64,000 nt of DNA from JAEUIV01 sp033763795 (lineage in GTDB: Bacteria; Planctomycetota; Phycisphaerae; Phycisphaerales; UBA1924). Location of the stretch: contig JANRJV010000018.1 of assembly GCA_033763795.1 (NCBI GenBank), positions 13,930 through 77,929 on the forward strand, written 5' to 3'. The notes under the pieces were generated by a model. It ran no database searches, was not told the DNA's origin, and saw nothing but the letters and a program-made list of their open reading frames with translations. Shown here piece by piece: positions 52,133 to 59,733 of the stretch (the stretch's first letter is position 1; every line of letters begins with the position of its first letter). The translations under genes were made by a program, and so were the position numbers.

Positions 52133-53455
52133 TCAGGCCGTCTCGCGCTTCTTGACGCGCAGCTCTTCCAGCCGCTTGGGCCGCAGCACCGCGTCGCGAT
52201 CGATCACGAACTCCGCGCCGTCGTGAGCGACGTCGGGCAGCTCGTACATCAGCTCGAGCATGATCTCCTCCATCACCGCGCGGAGCGCCCGGGCCCCGGT
52301 CTTGCGCGACAGCGCCCGCCGCGCGATCTCGCGCAGCGCGCCGTCGGTGATGGTGAGCTTGGATCCCTCGAGGCTGAACATGTACTGGTACTGACGGATC
52401 AGCGCGTTCTTGGGCTCGGTCAGCACGCTGATGAGCGTCTCTTCCGACAGCGGCATCAGAGGCGCGATCACCGGCAGACGCCCGATCAGCTCCGGGATCA
52501 TGCCGAACTCCAGCACGTCGTCGGGAGTGACCTGCGCCAGCACCTGGCCCTCTTCCAGCGCCGGGTCCGCGGAAGCGAGGTCCGCCGAGAAGCCGATGCG
52601 CTTCTTGCCCAGCCGCCGGCGGATGATCTCGTCGAGCCCGACGAACGTGCCGCCGCAGACGAACAGGATGTGCGTCGTGTCGATCTGGATGTACTGCTGC
52701 TCGGGGTGCTTGCGCCCGCCCTGCGGCGGAACGTTGGCGATCGTCCCCTCCAGCATCTTGAGCAGGCTCTGCTGCACGCCCTCGCCCGAGACGTCGCGCG
52801 TGATCGAGACGTTATTCCACGTCTTGCCGATCTTGTCGATCTCGTCGATGTAGATAATGCCGCGCTGCGCCGCCTCGAGGTCGTAGTCCGCCGCCTGCAG
52901 CAGCTTGAGCAGCAGGTTCTCGACGTCCTCGCCCACGTACCCCGCCTCGGTCAGCGTGGTCGCGTCACCGATCGCGAAGGGCACGTTCAGGATCCGCGCC
53001 AGCGTCCGGGCCAGCAGAGTCTTGCCCGAGCCCGTGGGCCCGATCAGCAGCACGTTGCTCTTGTCGAGCTCGACCGGCGCGTCCTCGTTCTCCAGCTGCG
53101 ACAGCCGCTTGTAGTGGCTGTGCACCGCGACCGAGAGCGCCTTCTTGGCCTGGTCCTGCCCGATCACGTACTGGTCGAGGAACTCGCGCAGCTGCCTGGG
53201 CGAGGGGATCTGACCGAGCGTGTGCCGCGACGCGGAGACGCGCCGCCGCTCCTGCTTGAAGATGTTCTGGCACAGGTCGACGCAGTTGCAGCAGATGTAC
53301 ACATCGCTGGGCCCCTCGACCATCGGGCCCACTTCGCGGGACGTCTTGCCGCAGAACGAGCAGGTCGTCACCTTGCGGCCGCGGAACCCGGCCTCGCCGC
53401 TCCCGCCGCCCGCGGCCCCGCCGTGGTCCTCTCCGTCGCTTCTGTTCTTCGCCAT
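52133..53455 (-). CDS. clpX: ATP-dependent Clp protease ATP-binding subunit ClpX
   Basis: The 440-residue AAA+ unfoldase feeds substrates to ClpP. An N-terminal C4 zinc-binding domain (CSFCGKTSREVGPMVEGP ... CCNCVDLC, residues about 31-62) precedes Walker A GPTGSGKTLLART, the ClpX segment IDEIDKIGK (Walker B), and the RKHPEQQYIQIDTTHILFVCGG loop. The ClpP-binding IGF loop is represented by GKKRIGFSADL. The start ATG follows GAGGGA. No clpP gene is adjacent in the window; trigger factor lies two genes upstream, as in the common tig-clpP-clpX order. Confidence 0.95.
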   Translation of the reverse strand: MAKNRSDGEDHGGAAGGGSGEAGFRGRKVTTCSFCGKTSREVGPMVEGPSDVYICCNCVDLCQNIFKQERRRVSASRHTLGQIPSPRQLREFLDQYVIGQDQAKKALSVAVHSHYKRLSQLENEDAPVELDKSNVLLIGPTGSGKTLLARTLARILNVPFAIGDATTLTEAGYVGEDVENLLLKLLQAADYDLEAAQRGIIYIDEIDKIGKTWNNVSITRDVSGEGVQQSLLKMLEGTIANVPPQGGRKHPEQQYIQIDTTHILFVCGGTFVGLDEIIRRRLGKKRIGFSADLASADPALEEGQVLAQVTPDDVLEFGMIPELIGRLPVIAPLMPLSEETLISVLTEPKNALIRQYQYMFSLEGSKLTITDGALREIARRALSRKTGARALRAVMEEIMLELMYELPDVAHDGAEFVIDRDAVLRPKRLEELRVKKRETA

Positions 53456-53515
53456 CCGTCCCTCGTGCGCACAAATTGACCGCGGGGAAGACTTCGCCCC
53501 CCGGCTTTCACAGAC

Positions 53516-53542
53516 ACACTATCGACCGGACCGGTTCCGGTC
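53516..53542 (-). promoter_or_regulatory. Possible clpX promoter and inverted repeat
   Basis: In the 233-base clpX leader region, TAGTGT (53521-53516, minus strand) could be a -10 with a leader of about 55 bases. Directly upstream lies an inverted repeat with 7-base arms, GACCGGA and TCCGGTC (53524-53542), and then a small hairpin CCCGT-CAA-ACGGG (53546-53558). The repeat would cover the -10 to -35 interval and may be a regulator site. The -35 match is poor. Confidence 0.3.
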
Positions 53543-53688
53543 TCTCCCGTCAAACGGGTCTACGTTCAAACATCATCGATTCATCCTTGGCGCGCCGCCC
53601 AGCCCCGCCGCGATTTTCCTGTGATTTTGCGGTCAGGCAGCCGTTCGGGACGGCGCCCGGCGCCACCTCCGCCGCGCGTCCCGACCGG

Positions 53689-54018
53689 TTATCCACCCCC
53701 CGGCTTCCCTCCCCCGCCCTCCGAACGGGGGACTCCGGTCAGAGGGTTCACGCCGCTCGCCCGCGCCGCCGTCTGACCGACCACCACGCGCTTGGCCCGC
53801 TCGAACTCCTCGTCCGACAGCGCGCCCCGCGCGTGCATCTCCCGCAGTTCGTGCAGCGACAGCCCGGAGCCCGCGGCGTCGCCCGGCTCATCCCCGCTCA
53901 CCAGCCGCCGCCGCAGCGCCAGCAGCCCGTAGCCGCCCGCGATCAGCACCGCGCCGAACAGCGCGATCCACAGCAGCAGGCCGAACAGCGACGACCCCGC
54001 GGCCTGCGCGACGCTCAC
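53689..54018 (-). CDS. Small membrane protein with SHOCT-like domain
   Basis: The 109-residue protein has one transmembrane helix (LFGLLLWIALFGAVLIAGGYGLLAL, about residues 11-35) and a SHOCT-type motif LSLHELREMHARGALSDEEFERAKRVVV (about 53-80), then a Gly-rich tail. SHOCT helices are thought to mediate oligomerisation. The GTG start at 54018 is preceded by AAGGAA and lies 19 bases after the trigger-factor stop, so it is probably cotranscribed with tig. It occupies the position where clpP is often found between tig and clpX. Confidence 0.8.
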   Translation of the reverse strand: MSVAQAAGSSLFGLLLWIALFGAVLIAGGYGLLALRRRLVSGDEPGDAAGSGLSLHELREMHARGALSDEEFERAKRVVVGQTAARASGVNPLTGVPRSEGGGGKPGGG

Positions 54019-54037
54019 ACGTCCGTTCCTTTCCGCC

Positions 54038-55408
54038 TCAGCCCTTGGGCGCGCTGATGCCGAACTTCGCGTTGAACTCCGCCAGCGGGATCTCGGTCAC
54101 CTTCGCCCGCGCCAGCACCGCGTCGACCGTCTTGTGCTCGCGCACCTGCTGGATCACGAACCCGATCTGGTTCTGCTTCTCGAGGTCCTGCCGGAACGCG
54201 TCGGGACGGACGCCGCGCTCCATCGCAAGCTGCGAGATCCGCCCCAGCACCTCCTCCTGCGAGACCTGCACCTGCAGCGCCTGCGCCAGCTTCGCCAGGA
54301 TGAACGTGAGCTTGAGGTCGCGGACCGCCGCCGCCGCGGAGTTCGCCCGCAGCTGCGCCATCCGCTCCTCGACGGCCTGCTCGTCGAACCCGCGGTACAT
54401 GAGGTCGAGGCGCGCCATCTGGAGGTTCCGCTCGGCCTGCCGCGCCGTGAGCCTCTGGGGCAGCGCCAGCTCGACCTTGTCGAGCAGGTGCTTGGCGATC
54501 TGCTGACGCATCGCCGACTGCTGCTCGATCAGCGCCCGCTGCTGCAGACGCGACATCATCGCCTCGCGCAGCTGCTCCTCGGACCCCATCCCCAGCCGCC
54601 CCACCAGCTCCGACGCCTGTGCCGGCACGATCCGCTGCACCTGCTCCACCGCGAACTCGATCACCAGGTCCTTGCCGCGGATCTCCTCGCTCTCGTGCGC
54701 CTCGGGGCCCTTGCACCGCACGGTGACCGTCTCGCCCGCCGCGGGCGTGCCCACCTGCTTGGCGAAGTCGTCGACCATCACGCCCAGGATCGCCCCGGAC
54801 TGCTTGTCCGCCGGCGGGACCTGGATCACCGCGCCGTTGAGGTCCAGCAGCACCTTCTGCGACGCGCCGTCGCGCATCGTCCCGCGGCCCACGCAGTAGT
54901 CGCCCCGCTCGGCCCGCTCGCGGGGCTCCAGCGAGCCCTCGTTCACCATCATCCGCTGCAGCTGCGCGTCCACGTCCTCCTGCCCGGGGATGATCGTGGG
55001 CTTGAAGACCTCCACGCCGTCCACCGAAGGCACCTCGAACTCGGGCATCACCTCCACCTCGACGTGGAAGATCAGGTCCCGGCCCTCGACGGGCTGCAGC
55101 GCCGCCAGCTCGTCGTTGCTCTCAGGATCGCCCAGCACGTTCAGCTTGTGATCCTTGATCGCCTGCTGGTACGCGCCGGCCACGAGCTGGTTCTTCGCCT
55201 CCTCGCGGATCGACTGCCCGAACTTCCGCTCGATCAGCCGCCGCGGCGCACGCCCCGGGCGGAACCCCGGCAACGCCGCGTTCGCCGCCAGCGAGTCCAG
55301 CGAACCCGACAACCGCTCGTTCACTTCCGACGCGGGGATCGTGAACTTCAGCCGCTTGCGGCTCGGACCCGCGTCTTCGATCACGACAGAATGAGCAACC
55401 TGCGCCAT
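54038..55408 (-). CDS. tig: Trigger factor, ribosome-bound chaperone
   Basis: The 456-residue chaperone binds the ribosome exit tunnel. The N-terminal ribosome-binding domain shows SRKRLKFTIPASEVNERLSGSLDSLAANAALPGFRPGRAPRRLIERKFG, containing the family GFRxGxxP ribosome motif. The PPIase-like domain follows at about 155-240 with divergent residues, and the C-terminal helical chaperone domain ends with AEFNAKFGISAPKG. The ATG at 55408 (MAQVAHSVVIED) is chosen rather than longer frames. TATTGT at 55494-55489 is a plausible -10. Confidence 0.94.
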   Translation of the reverse strand: MAQVAHSVVIEDAGPSRKRLKFTIPASEVNERLSGSLDSLAANAALPGFRPGRAPRRLIERKFGQSIREEAKNQLVAGAYQQAIKDHKLNVLGDPESNDELAALQPVEGRDLIFHVEVEVMPEFEVPSVDGVEVFKPTIIPGQEDVDAQLQRMMVNEGSLEPRERAERGDYCVGRGTMRDGASQKVLLDLNGAVIQVPPADKQSGAILGVMVDDFAKQVGTPAAGETVTVRCKGPEAHESEEIRGKDLVIEFAVEQVQRIVPAQASELVGRLGMGSEEQLREAMMSRLQQRALIEQQSAMRQQIAKHLLDKVELALPQRLTARQAERNLQMARLDLMYRGFDEQAVEERMAQLRANSAAAAVRDLKLTFILAKLAQALQVQVSQEEVLGRISQLAMERGVRPDAFRQDLEKQNQIGFVIQQVREHKTVDAVLARAKVTEIPLAEFNAKFGISAPKG

Positions 55409-55488
55409 GGCGCGTGACTCCGGGGACCAGGGCGCCCGCCGAACGACGGCAGACCGGCGCCCCCCGCCCGAGGTGCGAAAGGTCCCCC

Positions 55489-55494
55489 ACAATA
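55489..55494 (-). promoter_or_regulatory. -10 hexamer TATTGT for tig
   Basis: On the minus strand GGTATTGTGG lies about 80 bases upstream of the tig ATG. It gives a leader of about 70 bases and is back to back with the tRNA promoter. Confidence 0.4.
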
Positions 55495-55535
55495 CCACCC
55501 CGCCGCCACGCGCCGGGCCCCGCCCCCGACGCCGC

Positions 55536-55541
55536 TACAAT
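55536..55541 (+). promoter_or_regulatory. -10 hexamer TACAAT for tRNA-Leu
   Basis: GCTACAATCT is a five-of-six match to TATAAT, 45 bases ahead of the mature tRNA 5' end. It could also drive the DUF3467 gene. Confidence 0.5.
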
Positions 55542-55586
55542 CTCCGCCCCCCCACGGCGCGTGCCGCAGGGAAACAGGCCGAACGC

Positions 55587-55670
55587 GCCGGAGTGGCGGA
55601 ACTGGCAGACGCGCTGGATTCAAAATCCTGTGCCCGCAAGGGCGTGAGGGTTCGACTCCCTCCTCCGGCA
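55587..55670 (+). tRNA. tRNA-Leu (anticodon CAA)
   Basis: The 84-base class II tRNA has acceptor arms GCCGGAG/CTCCGGC with discriminator A, and a D-arm region GGCGGAACTGGCAGACGC. The anticodon loop TTCAAAA has CAA at positions 34-36. A variable arm (TGCCCGCAAGGGCGT) is typical of leucine tRNAs, and the T-arm is GAGGGTTCGACTCCC. The CCA end is not encoded. One T-T mismatch is present in the anticodon stem. It reads UUG codons, which should be rare in this GC-rich genome. Confidence 0.95.
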
Positions 55671-55743
55671 TTCCCGACCACCGAACAAGCGCCGCTTCGA
55701 GCGACTCACCGGACAGACCCACGCGAGAGAGGACACCAGACCC

Positions 55744-56055
55744 ATGGCCGACCAGCAGCCCCAGCAGCAGATCCAGATCCGCCTCGACGAATCCAAGATG
55801 GTGGTCACATACGCCAACACCATCCGCACCACCACCACCACCGACGAGATCATCATGGACTTCGGGCTCAACATGCCCGTCCAGCAGTCGCCCAATGAGC
55901 CCGTCGGGATGCACTTCGGCGTGGGCTCCCGCGTCGTCATGAACTGGACCGGCGCCAAGCGCCTCATGCTCAGCCTGCAGCAGGCCGTCGCCGCCTACGA
56001 GCAGAACTTCGGCGTCATCGAGCTCGCACCCCAGCAGCAGCGCCGCTCGTCCTGA
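55744..56055 (+). CDS. DUF3467 domain protein
   Basis: The 103-residue cytosolic protein matches the small DUF3467 family found widely in planctomycetes. It has IRLDESKMVVTYANTIRTTTTTDEIIMDFGLN, then a segment with RVVMNWTGAKRLMLSLQQAVAAYEQNFG. The family is beta-rich and its function is not known. A GAGAGAGG ribosome site precedes the ATG. It is 73 bases after the tRNA and is followed by a good intrinsic terminator. Confidence 0.9.
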   Translation: MADQQPQQQIQIRLDESKMVVTYANTIRTTTTTDEIIMDFGLNMPVQQSPNEPVGMHFGVGSRVVMNWTGAKRLMLSLQQAVAAYEQNFGVIELAPQQQRRSS

Positions 56056-56101
56056 GCCCGGCCGCTCGCGCCGCGCGCGGCGACACCACTGACCCCTCAC
56101 A

Positions 56102-56126
56102 CGCCCGCTCTCCCGCGGGCGTTTTT
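56102..56126 (+). terminator. Intrinsic terminator after the DUF3467 gene
   Basis: CGCCCGC (56102-56108), a six-base loop TCTCCC and GCGGGCG (56115-56121) form a perfect 7-bp stem followed by TTTTTCTT. This is the only textbook terminator seen in the window. Confidence 0.85.
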
Positions 56127-56152
56127 CTTCTTCTCTCGTGTCCGCGCCGGGA

Positions 56153-56968
56153 CTATTCGCCCGCCGGGCCGTAGCGCCGCGCGATCGAGCGCAGCCGCGC
56201 CGCGCGGTACGCCTCGTCGGTCATGTCGGCCGGTCGGCTCCGCCGCGCCTCGCTCGGCGCCGCGCGCTCGACCGTCGCCGCCGCGATCGCCACCGTCGCC
56301 GGCTCCACGCGGGGCGCGCCCGCCTGCGTCTCCACACGCTGGCCCGCGAGCGTCACCTCCGCGGGCATCGCCACGGGCGACGCCGGCGCCGGCAAGAGGC
56401 CCCGCGACACCATCTCCAGCTCGAGCTTCTGCCGCTCCCGCGCCGCAGAGCGCGGGCGCACCGCCTGCAGTGGCGACACCGCCTCGGGCCGCACACGCTC
56501 CGCCGGCTGCGCCCAGGGCGGCCGCAGCGCCACAGGCCCGGACGAGCACCCCGCCTGCGCGGGATCGCCCCCGCCCCCCCCGCCCCCCCCGCCGCCGTCC
56601 TGCCCGCGGCGCGCCGCGGACTCTTCCGTGGGCACGCCGATGACCCACGTCGTCCCCGCCGGGATCAGCGCCACCTCGCGCCCCTGCCACGGCACATACT
56701 CAGACTCAGGGAACACCGCCGCCAGCGCCCCGTCGATGCGCATCAGCCGGTCCGCCATGCCGGGAACGCGGTACACGCTCTCGAAGTCGGCCGCCAGCCG
56801 CAGATCGGGCGTCTTCGCCAGCAGGCTCGCGCTCAGCGGCGAGCGGTCGGCGTGCCCCTCATCCACGGGCGTCAGCAGCGCGGGCGCCTCCGAAGGCTCG
56901 GCCCCGCGCGCCGCGACCACAAGGCCGCTCGCGATCACGCCGCCCAGGATGAAGCACGCACGCCGCAT
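56153..56968 (-). CDS. Secreted protein of unknown function
   Basis: The 271-residue product has a signal peptide (MRRACFILGGVIASGLVVAARG, cleavage near ARGAE). The first mature half has a folded-looking part (LLAKTPDLRLAADFESVYRVPGMADRLMRIDGALAAVFPESEYVPWQ, then VALIPAGTTWVIGVP), followed by a poly-Gly stretch and a low-complexity second half ending in EAYRAARLRSIARRYG. The ATG at 56968 is supported by a -10 ending six bases before it. The family is not recognised. It ends 26 bases from the DUF3467 terminator (convergent). Confidence 0.75.
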   Translation of the reverse strand: MRRACFILGGVIASGLVVAARGAEPSEAPALLTPVDEGHADRSPLSASLLAKTPDLRLAADFESVYRVPGMADRLMRIDGALAAVFPESEYVPWQGREVALIPAGTTWVIGVPTEESAARRGQDGGGGGGGGGGDPAQAGCSSGPVALRPPWAQPAERVRPEAVSPLQAVRPRSAARERQKLELEMVSRGLLPAPASPVAMPAEVTLAGQRVETQAGAPRVEPATVAIAAATVERAAPSEARRSRPADMTDEAYRAARLRSIARRYGPAGE

Positions 56969-56974
56969 GAGCCA

Positions 56975-56980
56975 AGCATA
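56975..56980 (-). promoter_or_regulatory. -10 hexamer TATGCT
   Basis: On the minus strand GATATGCT ends six bases before the ATG at 56968, predicting a leaderless transcript. Confidence 0.5.
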
Positions 56981-57041
56981 TCGGGCCGATCCGCCGGGCG
57001 GATGAGCTTCCTCCTCGCGGCGCCCGCGCCGCGGGGCGGGC

Positions 57042-57833
57042 TCACGCGCTCCGCGCCGCCCCGGCCCGCACAATCTCCAAAAACTCCCCCGCCTTCAGCG
57101 ACGCGCCGCCGATGAGCCCGCCGTCGATGTCGGGCTGCGCGAAGAGCTCGCGCGCGTTGTCCGCCTTGACCGACCCGCCGTACTGGATCCGCATCGCCCG
57201 GGCCCGCTCGGCCCCCGCGACCGCCCGCACTACCGCGCGGATCTTCGCGTGCGCATCCTGCGCGTCCGCGGGGCTCGCCGTCACGCCCGTCCCGATCGCC
57301 CACACGGGCTCGTACGCGATCGTCACGCGCTCCAGCGACTCCGCCGGCACGCCCGCGAGCGCCGAGCGGACCTGCCGCTCGTTCACCTCATCGGTCCGGC
57401 CGGCGCGCCGCTCCTCCAGCGTCTCGCCCACGCACAGCACGGCGCTCAGCCCGCCCGCCAGCGCCGCCTTCAGCTTCGCCGCGATCAGTTCATCGCTCTC
57501 CCCGATCACGTGCCGCCGCTCGGAGTGCCCGATGAGCACGCTCACGCACCCGACATCGCGCAGCATCGCGGCGGAAACCTCGCCCGTGAAGGCCCCCGAC
57601 GCCTGCGTGTACACGTCCTGCCCGCCCAGCCGCACCCGCGTGCCCCCCGCCGCGCCGCTCAGCGCCGCAGCGACCGTCTGCAGGTGGACAAAAGGCGGGA
57701 ACACCCCCACCTCGACGGACCCCTCCGCCAGCCCGGCCAGCCCCTGCGCCACCTCGCGCGCCAGCTTCGCCGCCGAGGCGCGGTCGCCGTTCATCTTCCA
57801 GTTGCCCGCCACGTAGGGAACGCGATCCGCCAC
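57042..57833 (-). CDS. tpiA: Triosephosphate isomerase
   Basis: The 263-residue TIM-barrel enzyme interconverts dihydroxyacetone phosphate and glyceraldehyde 3-phosphate. The catalytic residues are visible: N11 and K13 in AGNWKMNG, His in VLIGHSERRHVIGE, and Glu in TIAYEPVWAIGTG, the start of the mobile loop. The phosphate motif RIQYGGSVKADNA and GLIGGASL are intact. The start is GTG 57833 with GGAG seven bases upstream. Confidence 0.96.
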   Translation of the reverse strand: MADRVPYVAGNWKMNGDRASAAKLAREVAQGLAGLAEGSVEVGVFPPFVHLQTVAAALSGAAGGTRVRLGGQDVYTQASGAFTGEVSAAMLRDVGCVSVLIGHSERRHVIGESDELIAAKLKAALAGGLSAVLCVGETLEERRAGRTDEVNERQVRSALAGVPAESLERVTIAYEPVWAIGTGVTASPADAQDAHAKIRAVVRAVAGAERARAMRIQYGGSVKADNARELFAQPDIDGGLIGGASLKAGEFLEIVRAGAARSA

Positions 57834-57884
57834 GGCTCGTCTCCGCTGTTTCTCGAGGGTGCTGCGTCGATCTGAACCGCGTCG

Positions 57885-57890
57885 AGTATA
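57885..57890 (-). promoter_or_regulatory. -10 hexamer TATACT for tpiA
   Basis: On the minus strand GGTCGTATACTCG lies about 52 bases upstream of the tpiA GTG. It gives a leader of about 45 bases with the ribosome site, in the 93-base gap after the upstream gene. Confidence 0.5.
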
Positions 57891-57926
57891 CGACCGCGCC
57901 CGCGCCGCTCCCGATCCGCGCCCGCG

Positions 57927-58766
57927 CTACTTCTGCGGTGCGCCGAGCAGCCCGCGCGCCCGCTCGCGCATCCGACTGGCGTGCTCGACCCGTCCCTCGG
58001 CGTCCATCAGCGCCGCGACGAAGTTCCACGCCTCCGCGGAGGGCGCCGCGTGCGCGTGCCGCACCGCGTCGGTCACCACGCGCCGCATCAGCGCGCTCGA
58101 ACCCAGCAGCGCCGCGCCGTCCATCGGCGCGCTGGCCAGCCGGGGATCCTCGCCCTCGGCCACGGCGTGGGCCTGCACGGCGTCGGCCATGCGCCCGCCC
58201 GCCGCCAGCGCCACCGCCGCCAGCCGCAGCGCGCGACGGTCCCGCTCCGCGCCGGAAGCCGCCGCCTCCGCGTCGCGAACCTCGCGGTCTTCACGCAGGA
58301 ACGACGACAGCGCCAGCCCGTACGCCCCCGCGCGCATCTCAGCCAGACCCTCTTGCATGGGCGTCAGCCGCGGCGGCTCCGCGGGCCCCCCGCCGGGCAG
58401 ACCCGCCACGTCCGTCGGCAGCACCCCGCCCGGCTCAAGCCGGCGCGCCACCTCGCGCAGCGGGCCCGAAGAATCGGGCCCCTCGGCCCAGTACGCCCCC
58501 GCGCGCCGGTACCGCCACCCCTCGACCGACCACGACACCGGATAGCCGTGCGTTGTCCACACCGACTGCACGAACTCATAGCTCGGCCCGCTGTACCCGG
58601 TCCCGTACAGGATCACCCGGCCCGTCCCCGTGATCAGCGGCGGCTCGTTCCAGATCACCTGCTGACCGAGCACGGGCCCCGCGCTCGCCGCGAGCACAAC
58701 CCCGCACACCCATCCGGCCCCGGCTCGGCGCCCCGCGCCCGTCACCATCTTCAGCGCACACACCAT
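57927..58766 (-). CDS. Secreted protein of unknown function
   Basis: The 279-residue product has a signal peptide (GWVCGVVLAASAGPVLG, cleavage before QQVIW). The mature N-terminus (NEPPLITGTGRVILYGTGYSGPSYEFVQSVWTTHGYPVSWSVEGWRYRR) is Gly/Tyr/Trp-rich, unlike its neighbours. The second half is helical with TPR-like character (RAGAYGLALSSFLREDREVRDAEAAASGAERDRRALRLAAVALAAGG). The ATG at 58766 has GGAGG five bases upstream. TAGGAT at 58827-58822 is a probable -10 with a leader of about 50 bases. The family is not recognised. Confidence 0.75.
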   Translation of the reverse strand: MVCALKMVTGAGRRAGAGWVCGVVLAASAGPVLGQQVIWNEPPLITGTGRVILYGTGYSGPSYEFVQSVWTTHGYPVSWSVEGWRYRRAGAYWAEGPDSSGPLREVARRLEPGGVLPTDVAGLPGGGPAEPPRLTPMQEGLAEMRAGAYGLALSSFLREDREVRDAEAAASGAERDRRALRLAAVALAAGGRMADAVQAHAVAEGEDPRLASAPMDGAALLGSSALMRRVVTDAVRHAHAAPSAEAWNFVAALMDAEGRVEHASRMRERARGLLGAPQK

Positions 58767-58855
58767 CGCTGCCTCCGCTCGCCCGATCGGACGATCGCCC
58801 TGCGAAGCCTGACGACGCTGCATCCTAGGAGCGGCCGCGGCCCCCGCCCTTCCGC

Positions 58856-58861
58856 TACATT
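58856..58861 (+). promoter_or_regulatory. -10 hexamer TACATT
   Basis: CGCTACATTT ends eight bases before the ATG at 58870. With TAGGAT on the minus strand (58822-58827), it forms the divergent promoter region between the two flanking secreted-protein genes. Confidence 0.45.
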
Positions 58862-58869
58862 TTCACGCG

Positions 58870-59460
58870 ATGCTCCCACGCTCATCCCCGCGCCGTGTCG
58901 CCGCCTTCGCCCTGCTCGTCCCGTTGCTGGCGCTGGGCCCGGCGTCCTGCGGCGGGTCGGGGAGCAACTGGCTCCGCGTTCAGTCCGACGCCGCCCTGCT
59001 CGAACCGACCATCCAGACCGCCGTCTACCGCTTCAGCGACGAGAACACCGCCGACCTCTACCTGTCGGACCTGCCCGAGGACGTCCTGCTGGCCCGCCTC
59101 CGCGCCGGCCCCGCCGGGCCCCCCGCCAGCGTCGTGCACATCCACATGTTCCTCTACCCCAAGGCCGGCCGCACCCCCATCGACTTCACCGCCAGCAACG
59201 TCTCCATCAACTACGTCGTGCTCACGGGCTCCGCCGTCGGGGTCTACGGCGGGGGCGGCTTCCTCCTCCCCGGCGCGTACCTGGGCGAGAGCGAGCTCAC
59301 GGGCGAGATCCAGTCCGCCACGCTCCGCCTCACGCACGCGCAGCCGGGCTTCGAGGACAGGCTGGGGCTGCCCGAGCTCTACTCAGAAGTCTCGGCCCGC
59401 ATGGACGACCAGCTCGCCTCCGACATCAGCTCCGAGCTGGTCTTCCTCATGCCCCGATAA
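58870..59460 (+). CDS. Exported protein, probable lipoprotein, unknown function
   Basis: The 196-residue product has a signal sequence ending ALLVPLLALGPASCGGSGSN. The single Cys after the hydrophobic core suggests lipid attachment, though the lipobox (PASC) is not canonical. The mature protein is beta-rich (SDAALLEPTIQTAVYRFSDENTADLYLSDL; VVHIHMFLYPKAGRTPIDFTASNVSINYVVLTG), without known motifs. A C-terminal segment (LGLPELYSEVSARMDDQLASDISSELVFLMPR) is amphipathic. It is followed by a nested hairpin. Confidence 0.75.
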   Translation: MLPRSSPRRVAAFALLVPLLALGPASCGGSGSNWLRVQSDAALLEPTIQTAVYRFSDENTADLYLSDLPEDVLLARLRAGPAGPPASVVHIHMFLYPKAGRTPIDFTASNVSINYVVLTGSAVGVYGGGGFLLPGAYLGESELTGEIQSATLRLTHAQPGFEDRLGLPELYSEVSARMDDQLASDISSELVFLMPR

Positions 59461-59501
59461 GCGGGGCGAGGGCGGCGGGCCCCGCCGCTTCCATCCCCGC
59501 T
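59460..59501 (+). terminator. Nested GC hairpin just after the lipoprotein stop
   Basis: The inner arms GCGGCGGG/CCCGCCGC (59472-59488) lie within outer arms AGCGGGG/CCCCGCT (59460-59466 and 59495-59501). No T-run follows, so this may act as a T-less terminator or an mRNA 3' end protector. The remaining bases to the motA GTG at 59734 hold no clear feature. Confidence 0.4.
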
Positions 59502-59733
59502 CCGAGCGACCCGCGCGACCGAGAACGCGCCGCGTTCTTTCACCCTTCGGCGCACGCGGCGCGGAAACACCCGCCTTCCCGCCCGCGCCGCCAAGCCGCG
59601 CTGCGTTCCTTCCGATCGCAAGGCGGGGTCCGCCGCGCCCGTCGCGGCAGCGGGCCCGCTCGGTCGTTCGGTCAGATCTGTCGTCGCCGCGTTTCTCCCG
59701 CGCTCCGGGAAGGCCGGCAGCGGAGCCTCGCCC

